Counted from the first letter of the stretch, positions 15,850 through 24,928 are shown. The stretch is DNA of 64,000 bases from CAYTNY01 sp964439215 (GCA_964439215.1 CAYTNY010000001.1:1-64000); one strand, 5' to 3'. Notes: generated from the letters alone by a model not told the origin. Made by a program: numbers and translations.

Positions 15850-17868
15850 TCACTTATACACCGTACTTTTTATTATTATTTCAACTCTCCGGTTTTTTGC
15901 GCGGTTTTCGGATGTGCTGTTGGCCGCTACAGGATCTGTTTCTCCCTTTCCTGACACCCTTATTCTGCTTTCGTCAATACCCTGCAGATTTACCATAAAG
16001 AATTTAACGGCGCGGGCCCTTGCGCCCGACAGCTTTGTTCTTGTTCCGTATTCGCCCGGATCTTCCCTATTGTCCGTATATCCCGTTACCTTTATATCCG
16101 AATCCGGGAAGCTGCCAAGCACATCTTTTATTTCTTTCAATTTATTATACGCGGATATTTTCACGTTTGCCCTGCCCTGCTCAAATATCGCGTCAGAAGC
16201 AAATGTCAGTTTTATTTCTTTTAAAAGAATAACCGCGGACTTAACAGGAGCCGCGCCCTTGTTCCCGGGATTGTCATGCGCCGTTAAAGAATAATAATAT
16301 ATTTCTCCTGTTTTCACATATCCGCCGTCATTTCCTCTGCCGTCCCACACAAGCTTTTCAGGAGGCGCTCCCGCGCCGGATGCTGAAAAAAACAATTCTT
16401 TATCATAATCCCAGACCGCCAGCTGCCAGTTCCTTATGCCGTTCCTGTCAAGGGCCCTCATTCTGAAAACCGCGGGTATTAAAAGAGCCTCATCTTCGCC
16501 CGGGCGCAGAAGTTTAGGCTCGGATAAAACAGAAACACGGGGCGGGGTATTGTCTATCTCCACTTTCACTGTATTTGACTCTGATATTGCCCTTCCGTAA
16601 TCCACTTTAAGACGGGCGCTGTAAACTCCGTCAGGCAGAATCCGGCCGTCTTTATCTCTGCCGTCCCATATATATTCAAACCAATCCGGCGAAGACGCCT
16701 CAATAACAGCCGCGGGTTTATTTTCATTTTTTCCAAACACCTCCAGACTCATTTTTTTTATTTTCTCTTTTGAACCCGCATCCGCTTTAAACCGGGCAGT
16801 CCCGCTGCGGCTGCCGCCCCGCGAGGAAATAACCGGCGGATAAACCGAAAGCTCCGACGGCGGCGCGCCCCAGCTGTAAGCCGCGGACATCCTGTGCGTC
16901 CCTCCGAGCTCTCCGTAATGAATAAAAGCATAATCAACATCAAACCCTCCGAGTTTTATACCCAGTCCGGCTGTCAGGTGATTGAACCCTCCCGCAGCAA
17001 ACCCTGTCCTGAACACCGCAATATCATTTATCGTGTATTCCGCTCCTCCTGAAAAAATAAAGTCATAATCAACGTGAAGATCCATCTGCACCGACAAAAG
17101 AAGCGGATATCCGGCTGCCTCAAAAACATCAGAGACACCCATTGACAGTATCTTGGGCGGTTCAAATGACATATTATTCAGTTTCACTTCGGTTCCTATA
17201 TTTGATATCGCAACACCAAAACCTATAAGATGATGATCATCAAACATCAGCATTTTATACAAGAGCCCCATATCCGCGGATAAATTATAACCCGTATAAT
17301 CCGCCATACTCTCGGAATTAAAGTTTATCTTAAATCCCGTGGAAATATATTCATTAAGATATATGCCGTATGCGGCGGAGGCCGAATAATTATAAGGAAA
17401 ATAAACCCCGTCCGAAAATTCATTCCAGTCTACTCCTGAATTCAGATATACAGGATCATATGACGGCAGATCATAATTCCGCGAAAGCCCTCCCGCGCGC
17501 AGCATTGAAAAAGAAAAACCCATTTTTGTATTTTCCATAAAAGGAGAAGGCATTACAAAAGAAATATGCTCCATCCCGATGTCCTCAAACCACATTATAT
17601 GAGATGCCTGAATTTCATAGGCCCTTACATAGGAAATACCCGCAGGATTATAATACATGCCGTATGTGCCTTCCGATACAGCCGTATATGCCCCACCCAT
17701 ACCGGCTGCCCCCGCCATAGGGGATATTTTCATGAAATTATTTGAAGTGGTGCCCGTAAGCCGGCTGTCAGGCAAAACATTACGCGAAAAAAACACAACA
17801 GCCAGAAAAAGCACGCTCCAAAAAACAAGCACTGTTCTCATCCGCATTGCCGCCGGTTTCACATTCAT
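15850..17868 (-). CDS. PorV-like outer-membrane protein fused to Ig-like repeats and an OmpA domain
   Basis: A three-part envelope protein. After a signal peptide (hydrophobic residues about 11-30), residues about 40-330 match the PorV/PQ (UPF0164) barrel family, starting MKISPMAGAAGMGGAYTAVSEGTYGMYYNPAG. Two FlgD-type Ig-like segments follow, marked by VWDGRGNDGGYVKTGEIY and YIWDGRDKDGRILPDGVYSA (about 405-540). The C-terminus (about 560-672) is an OmpA-like peptidoglycan-binding domain with VTGYTDNREDPGEYGTR, LSGARARAV and ENRAKNRRVEI. It should tie an outer-membrane barrel to the cell wall. PorV is a component of type IX secretion, but this fusion layout may be only structural. An extended -10 promoter is 36 nt upstream. 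Confidence 0.85.
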   Translation of the reverse strand: MNVKPAAMRMRTVLVFWSVLFLAVVFFSRNVLPDSRLTGTTSNNFMKISPMAGAAGMGGAYTAVSEGTYGMYYNPAGISYVRAYEIQASHIMWFEDIGMEHISFVMPSPFMENTKMGFSFSMLRAGGLSRNYDLPSYDPVYLNSGVDWNEFSDGVYFPYNYSASAAYGIYLNEYISTGFKINFNSESMADYTGYNLSADMGLLYKMLMFDDHHLIGFGVAISNIGTEVKLNNMSFEPPKILSMGVSDVFEAAGYPLLLSVQMDLHVDYDFIFSGGAEYTINDIAVFRTGFAAGGFNHLTAGLGIKLGGFDVDYAFIHYGELGGTHRMSAAYSWGAPPSELSVYPPVISSRGGSRSGTARFKADAGSKEKIKKMSLEVFGKNENKPAAVIEASSPDWFEYIWDGRDKDGRILPDGVYSARLKVDYGRAISESNTVKVEIDNTPPRVSVLSEPKLLRPGEDEALLIPAVFRMRALDRNGIRNWQLAVWDYDKELFFSASGAGAPPEKLVWDGRGNDGGYVKTGEIYYYSLTAHDNPGNKGAAPVKSAVILLKEIKLTFASDAIFEQGRANVKISAYNKLKEIKDVLGSFPDSDIKVTGYTDNREDPGEYGTRTKLSGARARAVKFFMVNLQGIDESRIRVSGKGETDPVAANSTSENRAKNRRVEIIIKSTVYK

Positions 17869-17903
17869 TCGTTCCCCTCTATCATTCTTAATTTGTTTTT
17901 ACA

Positions 17904-17912
17904 ATTATATCA
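17904..17912 (-). promoter_or_regulatory. Extended -10 promoter of the PorV-OmpA gene
   Basis: The minus strand reads TGATATAAT (17912-17904), a perfect TATAAT with the TGn extension. The -35 region is poor, as is usual for extended -10 promoters. The leader would be about 30 nt. Confidence 0.55.
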
Positions 17913-17929
17913 CGGAGAAGAGGGATAAG

Positions 17930-18285
17930 GGAATAGAAACCTGAGTTTTGAGTTTTGAGTTTTGGGAAATAATAGTTCAAAGTTCAAAGATAAGGCAGTT
18001 CAAAGTTCAAAAGAACAAAATATAAGCTTTAAGTTTGGAATTTCGGAAAGAACAGTTTCAAGTTCCGAGTGTGAAGGGCTGGCGTTTGGTTTGCGGGCCC
18101 GGCGTTAAAAACTAAATCCCCCCTGCCCCCCTTTTTCAAAAGGGGGTAACAACGAAATAATTAAACCAACAGTATAGGTTTTACCAACCATACAATCATC
18201 TGAGCATCCGAGCCTCAGGTTTCCATTCCGCATTTAAAATGGTTTTCATTGAAAATTGATAATTGACAATTGGCAATTTTTCTCC
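17930..18285. repeat. Intergenic block of short tandem and inverted repeats
   Basis: From 17942, TGAGTTT is repeated three times; GTTCAAAGTTCAAA occurs twice near 17975-18012. CCCCCTTTT (18127-18135) and AAAAGGGGG (18138-18146) form a 9-bp hairpin preceded by AAATCCCCCCTG. Near 18258-18282, AATTGATAATTGACAATTGG forms staggered AATTG repeats with arms AAAATTG/CAATTTT. These look like decayed repeat families. I see no gene, and no clear terminator for dus. Confidence 0.6.
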
Positions 18286-19227
18286 CTACCCTTCCTGCAG
18301 TTTTTCCAGAAGCTTTCTTATTTCCCCGTAATCTTCCATCACCATCAGGGTTTTGCGCATATCTCCGACTCCGGCAAAACTTTTTATATACTTTTTATAG
18401 TATTTTCTCATCTCAAATATGCCTTTTTGTCCTTTAAACTCATAGAGCATATCAAGATGTTTTATTGAGAGTTTCACCGCTTCCTCCCGGGAGAGTTCAA
18501 ATCCCGGCTCGGTTATCTGTCTGAATATATACGGCGCCGCGATCGCGCCCCTGGCAATCATAACAGCGTCAACACCCGTCTCCTTTTTCATCCTTAACGC
18601 GTCATCCGCGGTAAAGACATCCCCGCTGCCCGCCACAAACAATTTGGAGTTTTCTTTTAATTCCTTTATTTCATCCCACGCAGCGTTTCCGCGGAACATC
18701 TGCGTTCTGGTTCTGGGATGAAGCGTTATCATGGATACACCACAGTCCTCGGCAATCTTGTTTACTTCAAGATAATTTTTGCTTTTTTCATCCCAGCCGC
18801 TGCGTATCTTTATGCTTACAGGCGTTTTTTTTACCGCACTTACCGTCTGTTTTATAATATTTTCCACAACCGAAAGGTCCCTGAGCAGAGAAGCTCCCGA
18901 ACCGCCGTTCGCAATACGTCCGGCAGGACATCCGAAATTTATATCTATGATATCAAATCCCAGAGATTCCGCTTTTTGGGCCGCTTCATAAAAAAGCCCT
19001 CCGCTTTTTCCGAAGATCTGTATTCCGATAGGGCGCTCACTTTCGTTATACTCATATATTTTTTTTATTTTATCGCTGAAACGGGCAAGGCCGTGTTCAT
19101 TTATCATTTCAGTAAACACAAGAGACGCGCCGTAGTGTTTTGCGATCATACGGAAGGGCATATCCGTATAACCCGCAAGCGGCGCCAGAATATACGGGAA
19201 CTGCTTTATTCTTTCAAAAACATTCAT
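18286..19227 (-). CDS. dus: tRNA-dihydrouridine synthase (Dus family)
   Basis: FMN enzyme that reduces uridine to dihydrouridine in tRNA D-loops. The N-terminal PLAGYTDMPFRMIAKHYGA (about residues 16-34), the DINFGCPAGRIANGGSGASLLRD motif with the catalytic Cys (about 96-118), and the TLHPRTRTQMFRGNAAWD and GDVFTADDALRM stretches are all Dus features. Most DusB-like by motif. Its start overlaps the mgtC stop by 4 nt. Confidence 0.93.
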   Translation of the reverse strand: MNVFERIKQFPYILAPLAGYTDMPFRMIAKHYGASLVFTEMINEHGLARFSDKIKKIYEYNESERPIGIQIFGKSGGLFYEAAQKAESLGFDIIDINFGCPAGRIANGGSGASLLRDLSVVENIIKQTVSAVKKTPVSIKIRSGWDEKSKNYLEVNKIAEDCGVSMITLHPRTRTQMFRGNAAWDEIKELKENSKLFVAGSGDVFTADDALRMKKETGVDAVMIARGAIAAPYIFRQITEPGFELSREEAVKLSIKHLDMLYEFKGQKGIFEMRKYYKKYIKSFAGVGDMRKTLMVMEDYGEIRKLLEKLQEG

Positions 19228-19769
19228 TTCCCGGATCTTTTTTTCTTTTCGGTTTTTTTCTTCTTTTTGGGTGTTTTTTTCTTTTTAAGGTCCCTGATCC
19301 TGTTTTCCAGGCGTCTTTTTTGCGCCTCTATCTCCTCTATACTGTGCCCCATAGCATCAAAAAAATAATTTGTCGCGAGAAAAACCATGATTATCACGGC
19401 GGCAAGAGTTATGGATATCGCATACATGCCCGCGCCCACGGCAAGGCCTATGCCCGCAACGGCCCACAAACTTGCCGCGGTTGTCAGCCCTCTGACAGAT
19501 CCTCTTGACTGTATTATTGTACCTGCTCCGAGAAATCCAATACCGGTTACAACCTGGGCCGCTATCCTGCCGGGATCCAAAGTCTTTGCCTCGTCCCCGT
19601 ACATGTAATAAAGGTATAAAGAAACAAGCATAAACATGGTTGAACCCAGCCCCACAAAAATATGTGTTTTTAACCCCGCGGGTTTATGCCTCATTTCACG
19701 GTCAAATCCTATCGCGGCGCTCAGAACCAAAGTCAGTCCGATCCTAATAAGCATATCGGTATACGTCAA
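19224..19769 (-). CDS. MgtC/SapB-family membrane protein with a lysine tail
   Basis: Inner-membrane protein of the MgtC/SapB family. Several hydrophobic helices carry the family motifs: GFDREMRHKPAGLKTHIFVGLGS (about residues 21-43), RIAAQVVTGIGFLGAGTI and VRGLTTAASLWAVAGIGLAVG. The usual C-terminal ACT-like cytoplasmic domain is missing. Instead the last about 25 residues are nearly all Lys/Arg/Glu/Thr. The start is TTG 19769 with GGAGG 7 nt upstream. The stop overlaps dus. Role unproven; MgtC proteins affect magnesium homeostasis and ATP synthase in other bacteria. Confidence 0.88.
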   Translation of the reverse strand: MTYTDMLIRIGLTLVLSAAIGFDREMRHKPAGLKTHIFVGLGSTMFMLVSLYLYYMYGDEAKTLDPGRIAAQVVTGIGFLGAGTIIQSRGSVRGLTTAASLWAVAGIGLAVGAGMYAISITLAAVIIMVFLATNYFFDAMGHSIEEIEAQKRRLENRIRDLKKKKTPKKKKKTEKKKRSGK

Positions 19770-19805
19770 TTAAACACCTCCGCATATACGGCATCCGCCG
19801 CAAAA

Positions 19806-20810
19806 TTATATTTTCAGGCCCGGATCAGCTTCCAGGCTGTATTCTGAATATCCGCCTCTTTTAAGCCTTTCATATCCCGCGTATGCTATCATTGCACCGT
19901 TATCAGTGCATAACACGGGCGACGGCGTATAAAACTTCATGCCTTTGGAATCCGCGTATTTTTTCACTTCCTGTTTCAGATAAATGTTTGCCGCCACACC
20001 GCCGGACATTGCTATTGTATTAAAGCCGTATTCCCGGCACGCCGTTTTTATCCGGCTCAGAATACTTCTTGCTACTGTTTTCTGAAAAGACGCCGCAATA
20101 TCTCCTATACTGATCTCTCCTTTTTCTATTTTCTCCCTGTTGCCCCTGACATAATATAAAACAGATGTTTTAAGGCCGCTGAAAGACAGATCATAACTGC
20201 TGTCTTTCATACGCGCCTGGGGAAAAACAATTTTATTCATATCGCCTTTTAAAGCGGCCGCCGATACGGACGGACCGCCGGGATAAGGAAGCCCCAGCAT
20301 TTTTGCAATCTTATCAAATGCTTCTCCGGCGGCGTCATCCCTTGTGGATGCAATAAGTTCATAATCCGAGAAGCCTTTTGCCGCGTAAAAATTCGTATGC
20401 CCTCCGGAAACAACTATTCCGAGAAAAGGAAAGTCAAAATCAGCAAATTCAAGAAAAGGGCTCAACAGATGCGCCTCCAGATGATTTACCCCTATATACT
20501 TTATACCCAGAGCATAAGCCATTGCCTTTGCGTAAGAAAGCCCCACTATAAGAGCGCCCGCAAGGCCCGGCCCGCAGGTAACCGCGGCTCCGTCAATATC
20601 GCCGTAGTCCAGCCCCGCCTCTTTAAGAGCTTCTGAAACCGCCGCGGGAAGCGCGTTCAGATGCTCTCTTGCCGCAATCTCCGGCACAACTCCTCCGTAG
20701 ATCATATGGGATTTTATCTGTGAAAAAATTATGTTTGAGAGTATTTTTTCTCCGTCAAAAACCGAGGCCGATGTTTCATCGCAGGATGTCTCAATTCCCA
20801 GAACATTCAT
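19806..20810 (-). CDS. tsaD: tRNA threonylcarbamoyladenosine synthase subunit TsaD
   Basis: Transfers the threonylcarbamoyl group to A37 of ANN-decoding tRNAs, with TsaB/TsaE elsewhere. The N-terminus VLGIETSCDETSASV is the ASKHA-fold signature. The metal ligands are His110 and His114 in VNHLEAH; VSGGHTNFY and MSGGVAANIYL also match. I choose ATG 20810: a GTG three codons earlier is too close to the GGAG site, which is about 8 nt from the ATG. 334 residues, normal. Confidence 0.96.
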   Translation of the reverse strand: MNVLGIETSCDETSASVFDGEKILSNIIFSQIKSHMIYGGVVPEIAAREHLNALPAAVSEALKEAGLDYGDIDGAAVTCGPGLAGALIVGLSYAKAMAYALGIKYIGVNHLEAHLLSPFLEFADFDFPFLGIVVSGGHTNFYAAKGFSDYELIASTRDDAAGEAFDKIAKMLGLPYPGGPSVSAAALKGDMNKIVFPQARMKDSSYDLSFSGLKTSVLYYVRGNREKIEKGEISIGDIAASFQKTVARSILSRIKTACREYGFNTIAMSGGVAANIYLKQEVKKYADSKGMKFYTPSPVLCTDNGAMIAYAGYERLKRGGYSEYSLEADPGLKI

Positions 20811-20828
20811 CCGGCACACTCCTTTTTT

Positions 20829-21866
20829 TCAGAAAACAAGCTCGCTTGCAAATACAAATTCATATCCTCTTTCCTCGCTCTCGGGCATGAACTTCATAAG
20901 CGCTTCATATGTGGTTTTTGAGTCATGCCCTATCGCGACCGCATAACCCTTTTTCAGCGCTGTACTTTCAGCCTGTTCAAGCTGCACTCTGTTATAGTCA
21001 ATATCTTTTTCGTTGTCAATAAATATATTGCGCCAATTGCTCGGCACACCCATTTTTCCGGCTGTCGCAAGTCCTTTTGTATCAACGCTTGTCCTGCTGT
21101 CTATAAAATAAAAATTGTTTTTCCTGATCTGTTCAAGCACCGCGCTCATAAGCCGGACATTTTCCGTTGCCAGAGACCCCTGATGATTGTTAACCCCCGC
21201 GGCATAAGGCACAGTTTCAAGGCTTTTGCTGAAAACATCCGTTATTTCTTTTGCCGTCATATTGTTTTTCACTGTTTTCGGTTCAAGCGGTATATTCCCT
21301 TTAGGCTCCATCGGCAGATGCATTATAACTTCTTTGCCGTTTTTATGCGCGGCGGCGGCGGCGGCCCGTGAATAAGGCTGATTCGGAAGGACCGCGGCGG
21401 TAAAAGGATATTTGATTTTTTTCAGATAATGCAGGTTCCTCGTATTGTAACCGTAATCATCAAGTATTACGGCTATTTTGGGTTTAAGCGACCTTTCAAA
21501 TATAACTTTTAAAAATTCCTTTTCCTCAATAAAAAACAGAACCTCGGCCCCTTCTTTTTCCCTGCCGCCGAAAACACGGACCTTTGCGTCCACTCCCCCG
21601 CGCGAAGCAGTATGTTTTTTCATAAGCGGCTTAATATCGCCGGGAGAATAGCGCAAAGGCAGTTTCACGGTATATTCACTGCCTTTGACATTTGTTATCA
21701 GACGGCCGCTGAGAAGTATCTCGCGGAGAATATAATTAACCGCCTCCGGCCTTTCAGCGGCGGCCGCGGCATCCAGCTTTTTTTTCTGCTCGGGAACGTA
21801 TACGTTTAAATAATAAACCAGTATCAGGCCCGCTGCCGCAAAAAACACGGCCCATGCTTTCTTCAT
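20829..21866 (-). CDS. Divergent polysaccharide deacetylase family protein
   Basis: Member of the YibQ-type divergent polysaccharide deacetylase family (PF04748). An N-terminal membrane anchor (about residues 4-24) puts the rest in the periplasm. The catalytic fold begins at IAVILDDYGYN (about 135-145) and continues with EVIMHLPMEPKG, GVNNHQGSLAT and FYFIDSRTS, which carry the usual Asp, His and metal-site residues. Its start overlaps the ctpA stop by 4 nt (ATGA). Pairing with a CtpA-type protease is common for this family, suggesting cell-envelope remodelling; the substrate is unknown. Confidence 0.9.
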   Translation of the reverse strand: MKKAWAVFFAAAGLILVYYLNVYVPEQKKKLDAAAAAERPEAVNYILREILLSGRLITNVKGSEYTVKLPLRYSPGDIKPLMKKHTASRGGVDAKVRVFGGREKEGAEVLFFIEEKEFLKVIFERSLKPKIAVILDDYGYNTRNLHYLKKIKYPFTAAVLPNQPYSRAAAAAAHKNGKEVIMHLPMEPKGNIPLEPKTVKNNMTAKEITDVFSKSLETVPYAAGVNNHQGSLATENVRLMSAVLEQIRKNNFYFIDSRTSVDTKGLATAGKMGVPSNWRNIFIDNEKDIDYNRVQLEQAESTALKKGYAVAIGHDSKTTYEALMKFMPESEERGYEFVFASELVF

Positions 21867-23326
21867 TGTATTTCTGAGATCCTTGTGAAAGCATTGAGTA
21901 TATTTATCGCTCTTTTTACCTGCGTATCATTTTCAATGGATGCCCTGCGTTCGGCGTCTCTTCCTTTGTGTTTTTTCGCGATTTCTGATTTTATCCAGCG
22001 CAGTATTATTTCCCTGTCCGCGGCAAACTCCTGCGCCTTGACATCTATGCTCTCCCGCCTTAAAAATTTTCCGAATTCCTCAAGCAGTTTTTCATCCATA
22101 TCTTTCTCAAATAAAACTTTCAGATCCGACTCGGAAACCTTTACGCTTTCTTTCATTTCAGCGGTCAGGCCTTCCGGATGCTCTTTAAGATATTTAACCG
22201 CGAACTTTTCAATGTGCCCGTCGTCATAGAGCCCCGCGGTAAAAGATGACGGTATGGGTTCGTCAAGTTCTATATCCGGTTTTATGCCCACTCCGTGTAT
22301 TTTGTCTCCGCCCGGCGTAAAATACTGTGCCGTGGTAAGCCTGAGCGCTGATTTATCCGAAAGAGGCACTATTGTCTGAACCGAACCTTTCCCAAAGGTC
22401 CGGCTGCCGAGAACAATCGCTCTTTTATTATCCTGCAGCGCGCCGGCAACGATCTCTGACGCCGAGGCAGAACCGTTATTTATAAGCACAACCACATCGC
22501 CTTTGTATATCTTGTCTTTTTCCGCTTTGAATTCCGCTCTTTTGCTTTTTTCCCGCCCCTGCGTATACACTATCATTTTTTCCTTTGAAAGAAAAAAGTC
22601 AGAAACCCTGACCGACTGGTCCAGAAGCCCTCCGGGATTGTTTCTGAGATCAAGAATAAGTTTATTTATCTTTTTTTCATTAAATTCCCTGACCGCCTCG
22701 TTTACAACTTTATCCGCACGCCCCATAAACTCATTTATTTTTATATATCCGGTATCATCGCCGAGTATATAATATCTTGCGGTTTTTATTTTGATTATCG
22801 CCCTTGTTATTGTGATATCGCGCGGTTTGGGTTCAACACCTCTCTGAACGGTTATTGTAACCTCTGTATCGGGCTTGCCTCTGAGTTTATGCACGGCATC
22901 CATTATATCTATTCCTTCTGTTGATTCTCCTTCTATCGCGATTATCTTATCTCCCGCCTTTATACCGGCTCTGTACGCGGGTGTATCCTCTATGGGCGCC
23001 ACAACCGTCAGCTGTCCGTCTTTTATGGATATCTCAATGCCCAGCCCTCCGAATTCCGCTTTTGTATCCGCTGTCATATCTTCATAACTCTGTTTGTCAA
23101 GATACTGCGAAAAAGGATCAAGATGTTTTACCATTCCGTTTATTGCTTCTTCCACCAGATCCTGAGGATCTGTTTTTTCATCGTCAACATAACTGTCCTG
23201 AATTATGGCATACACTTCCATTAAAGGTTTTAATGATTCATAAGCATCATTTTTTTTGGCAAGAAAACCAAAAAAAACAGATACTGCAAGAACCACCGCT
23301 GTTATTGCTGTTATTTTTCTTTTCAT
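21863..23326 (-). CDS. ctpA: C-terminal processing peptidase (S41, CtpA-like)
   Basis: Periplasmic serine protease. Signal/anchor at residues 5-22, PDZ domain about 90-165 (GGLGIEISIKDGQLTVVAPIEDTPAYRAGIKAGDKI), then the tail-specific protease domain. The catalytic dyad is visible: nucleophile Ser288 in NGSASASEI and Lys313 in TFGKGSVQ, 25 residues apart as in CtpB, with Gln317. ILDLRNNPGGLL is also typical. The C-terminal about 80 residues are Lys/Glu-rich. First gene of the ctpA-deacetylase pair. Confidence 0.95.
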   Translation of the reverse strand: MKRKITAITAVVLAVSVFFGFLAKKNDAYESLKPLMEVYAIIQDSYVDDEKTDPQDLVEEAINGMVKHLDPFSQYLDKQSYEDMTADTKAEFGGLGIEISIKDGQLTVVAPIEDTPAYRAGIKAGDKIIAIEGESTEGIDIMDAVHKLRGKPDTEVTITVQRGVEPKPRDITITRAIIKIKTARYYILGDDTGYIKINEFMGRADKVVNEAVREFNEKKINKLILDLRNNPGGLLDQSVRVSDFFLSKEKMIVYTQGREKSKRAEFKAEKDKIYKGDVVVLINNGSASASEIVAGALQDNKRAIVLGSRTFGKGSVQTIVPLSDKSALRLTTAQYFTPGGDKIHGVGIKPDIELDEPIPSSFTAGLYDDGHIEKFAVKYLKEHPEGLTAEMKESVKVSESDLKVLFEKDMDEKLLEEFGKFLRRESIDVKAQEFAADREIILRWIKSEIAKKHKGRDAERRASIENDTQVKRAINILNAFTRISEIQ

Positions 23327-23374
23327 AACAATTCCTCCGTTATTTTTATCAAAAAAATGAAATCAGTATAAAGC

Positions 23375-23403
23375 ATTGTAGCAGATGAAATTATTTTATG
23401 CAA
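23375..23403 (-). promoter_or_regulatory. Candidate promoter of ctpA
   Basis: The minus strand reads TTGCAT (23403-23398), a 17-nt spacer and TACAAT (23380-23375). The -10 is good and the -35 weak. Upstream at 23414-23450, CCGG-rich inverted repeats (GCCGGC/GCCGGC and CCGGAA/TTCCGG) separate it from nagA. Confidence 0.45.
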
Positions 23404-23480
23404 GAATGCAGTTAGCCGGCATCCGGAAGGCCGGCAGTTTCCGGAATCAAAAAAAAAACTCAGGCATCACTGCTTTATCT

Positions 23481-24623
23481 TTAAGTTTTAAACTGTTTTC
23501 CCCTCACAAACACTTTCTTTAAATTCAGTTTTTCGTCCAGCAGTATCATATCCGCGGGCAGGCTTTTTTTTATCCTTCCTGCCTTTATTCCTGACACGGC
23601 GGCAGGCGTGGATGTGGCCATCGCAAGAGCGTCCTGCAGCGGGATGCCGCACCATTCACGCATATTTTTTACGGCCTGCAGCAGCGATGCGCCGCCGCCC
23701 ATCAGTCGTCCGTCATCAAGATAATACGCGCCGTTTTTCCCGCGGTATGCTCTAACAGCCGCATTTATCCGTTTTTTACCGCCGCCCTCCTTCAGGCCCG
23801 GGCTGTCTGTAATTAAAACAATGCGGCCCCGGCCGAAAAGTTTATAAATAATCCTTAAAACAGACCTGTGTATATGCACCCCGTCCGCTATAACTTCAAC
23901 AAATGTGTTTTTTTCTTCAAAAAACGCGGCAGCCGGCCCCGGCTCCCTGTGATGAAGCCCTTTCATTGCGTTAAAAAGATGAGCCGCGCATGATATTCCT
24001 TTTTTTATGCCGCGAAGTGTTTCCTTATAGTCCGCGGATGAATGACCCATACTCATAATAATTCCCTGTTCTTTTAAAAAAACCGCTGCCTTTGAAAACA
24101 CCTTATGTTCCGGCGCGATACAGCATATTTTAATTTTATTATTTTTATTTGCGGCAAATTTCAGAAATTCATCAGCCCTTTCCCTTTCCGAAACAATAAA
24201 TTCCGCGGGTATCATGCCTCTTTTCTCAGAACTGATAAACGGCCCTTCCAGATATACCCCCGCAATAAAAGCACCGGTCCCGGTCTCCGCGTATTGTGAT
24301 ATCTTTTCAATTATATGCGCGGTTTCCGGAGAATAAAAACAGGCAGCCAGGACCGCAGTAACCCCGGCGCGCGCATTTTCCATGCTTATTTTCCGTATAT
24401 CTTTTTTGCTTTTTATATCCAGCGTATGCACCCCGCCCGCGCCATGTGTATGAATATCAATAAGCCCCGGACTCAGTATCATCCCCTCCGCATCAATTAT
24501 TCCGGTCTTTATGCGCGGAGGCGCTCCTTTATATATTCCGGTTATAATCCCGCGTTTTGCTTCAACAGTATCTTCCCGCAGAAATTTCACACCATCAAAT
24601 ACACGCGCGTTCTTTATGATCAT
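23481..24623 (-). CDS. nagA: N-acetylglucosamine-6-phosphate deacetylase NagA
   Basis: Amidohydrolase that removes acetate from GlcNAc-6-P during amino-sugar or peptidoglycan recycling. The metal motif LSPGLIDIHTHGAGG is at about residues 52-66. Further matches are LEGPFISSEKRGMIP, MGHSSADY, CAAHLFNAMKGLHHREPG and the catalytic Asp in LITDSPGLKEGG. Length 380 is normal. No nagB or transporter is next to it. GGAG lies 7 nt before ATG 24623. Confidence 0.93.
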   Translation of the reverse strand: MIIKNARVFDGVKFLREDTVEAKRGIITGIYKGAPPRIKTGIIDAEGMILSPGLIDIHTHGAGGVHTLDIKSKKDIRKISMENARAGVTAVLAACFYSPETAHIIEKISQYAETGTGAFIAGVYLEGPFISSEKRGMIPAEFIVSERERADEFLKFAANKNNKIKICCIAPEHKVFSKAAVFLKEQGIIMSMGHSSADYKETLRGIKKGISCAAHLFNAMKGLHHREPGPAAAFFEEKNTFVEVIADGVHIHRSVLRIIYKLFGRGRIVLITDSPGLKEGGGKKRINAAVRAYRGKNGAYYLDDGRLMGGGASLLQAVKNMREWCGIPLQDALAMATSTPAAVSGIKAGRIKKSLPADMILLDEKLNLKKVFVRGKQFKT

Positions 24624-24648
24624 ATTAATCTCCGTTTTGTTTTTTTTT

Positions 24649-24677
24649 ATAATAATTCATTCCCGCGGGGAAAGCAA
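24649..24677 (-). promoter_or_regulatory. Candidate promoter of nagA
   Basis: The minus strand reads TTGCTT (24677-24672), a 17-nt spacer and TATTAT (24654-24649), followed by a short A-rich leader to the nagA ATG. Moderate match. Confidence 0.4.
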
Positions 24678-24695
24678 TACAGAATACCGCCGGAA

Positions 24696-24712
24696 AGCCG
24701 GAACACGGCAGC
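24696..24712 (-). repeat. Palindromic repeat family, half copy
   Basis: AGCCGGAACACGGCAG is repeated exactly at 24729-24744 inside copy 3. This first instance lacks the second arm, so it appears truncated. Confidence 0.55.
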
Positions 24713-24730
24713 TTGGTTAAAAATCAAAAG

Positions 24731-24761
24731 CCGGAACACGGCAGGGCGTGTTCCCTACGAA
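24731..24761 (-). repeat. Palindromic repeat family, copy 3
   Basis: GGAACACG (24733-24740), loop GCAGGG, CGTGTTCC (24747-24754): a perfect 8-bp stem. On the minus strand it reads CGTAGG-GAACACG-CCCTGC-CGTGTTCCGGC, with the same flanks as copies 1 and 2. Confidence 0.75.
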
Positions 24762-24805
24762 AAAAAGAAAAAGAAAAAACTTGCGGGCCTGCGCTTTGTT
24801 TTTTT

Positions 24806-24842
24806 TGTTTTCGCAGGAACAATCCCCTGTGCTTGTCCGGGT
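24806..24842 (+). repeat. Palindromic repeat family, copy 4 (imperfect)
   Basis: TTTTCGCAGGAACAA, then TCCCCTGT, then GCTTGTCCGGG. Flanks and loop match the family, but the left arm (GGAACAAT) no longer pairs perfectly with GCTTGTCC. Confidence 0.65.
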
Positions 24843-24900
24843 TTTTATTCCCAAAACTCAAAAGATCCATATTTTAAAATATTTATCCTCCATAATCCCC

Positions 24901-24928
24901 TTGACTTATATAATATATATATTAAAAT
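24901..24928 (+). promoter_or_regulatory. Sigma-70-type promoter of the secreted protein/PorV pair
   Basis: TTGACT (24901-24906), a 16-nt TA-rich spacer and TAAAAT (24923-24928). AGGAGG follows near 24953, before ATG 24968. Confidence 0.65.
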
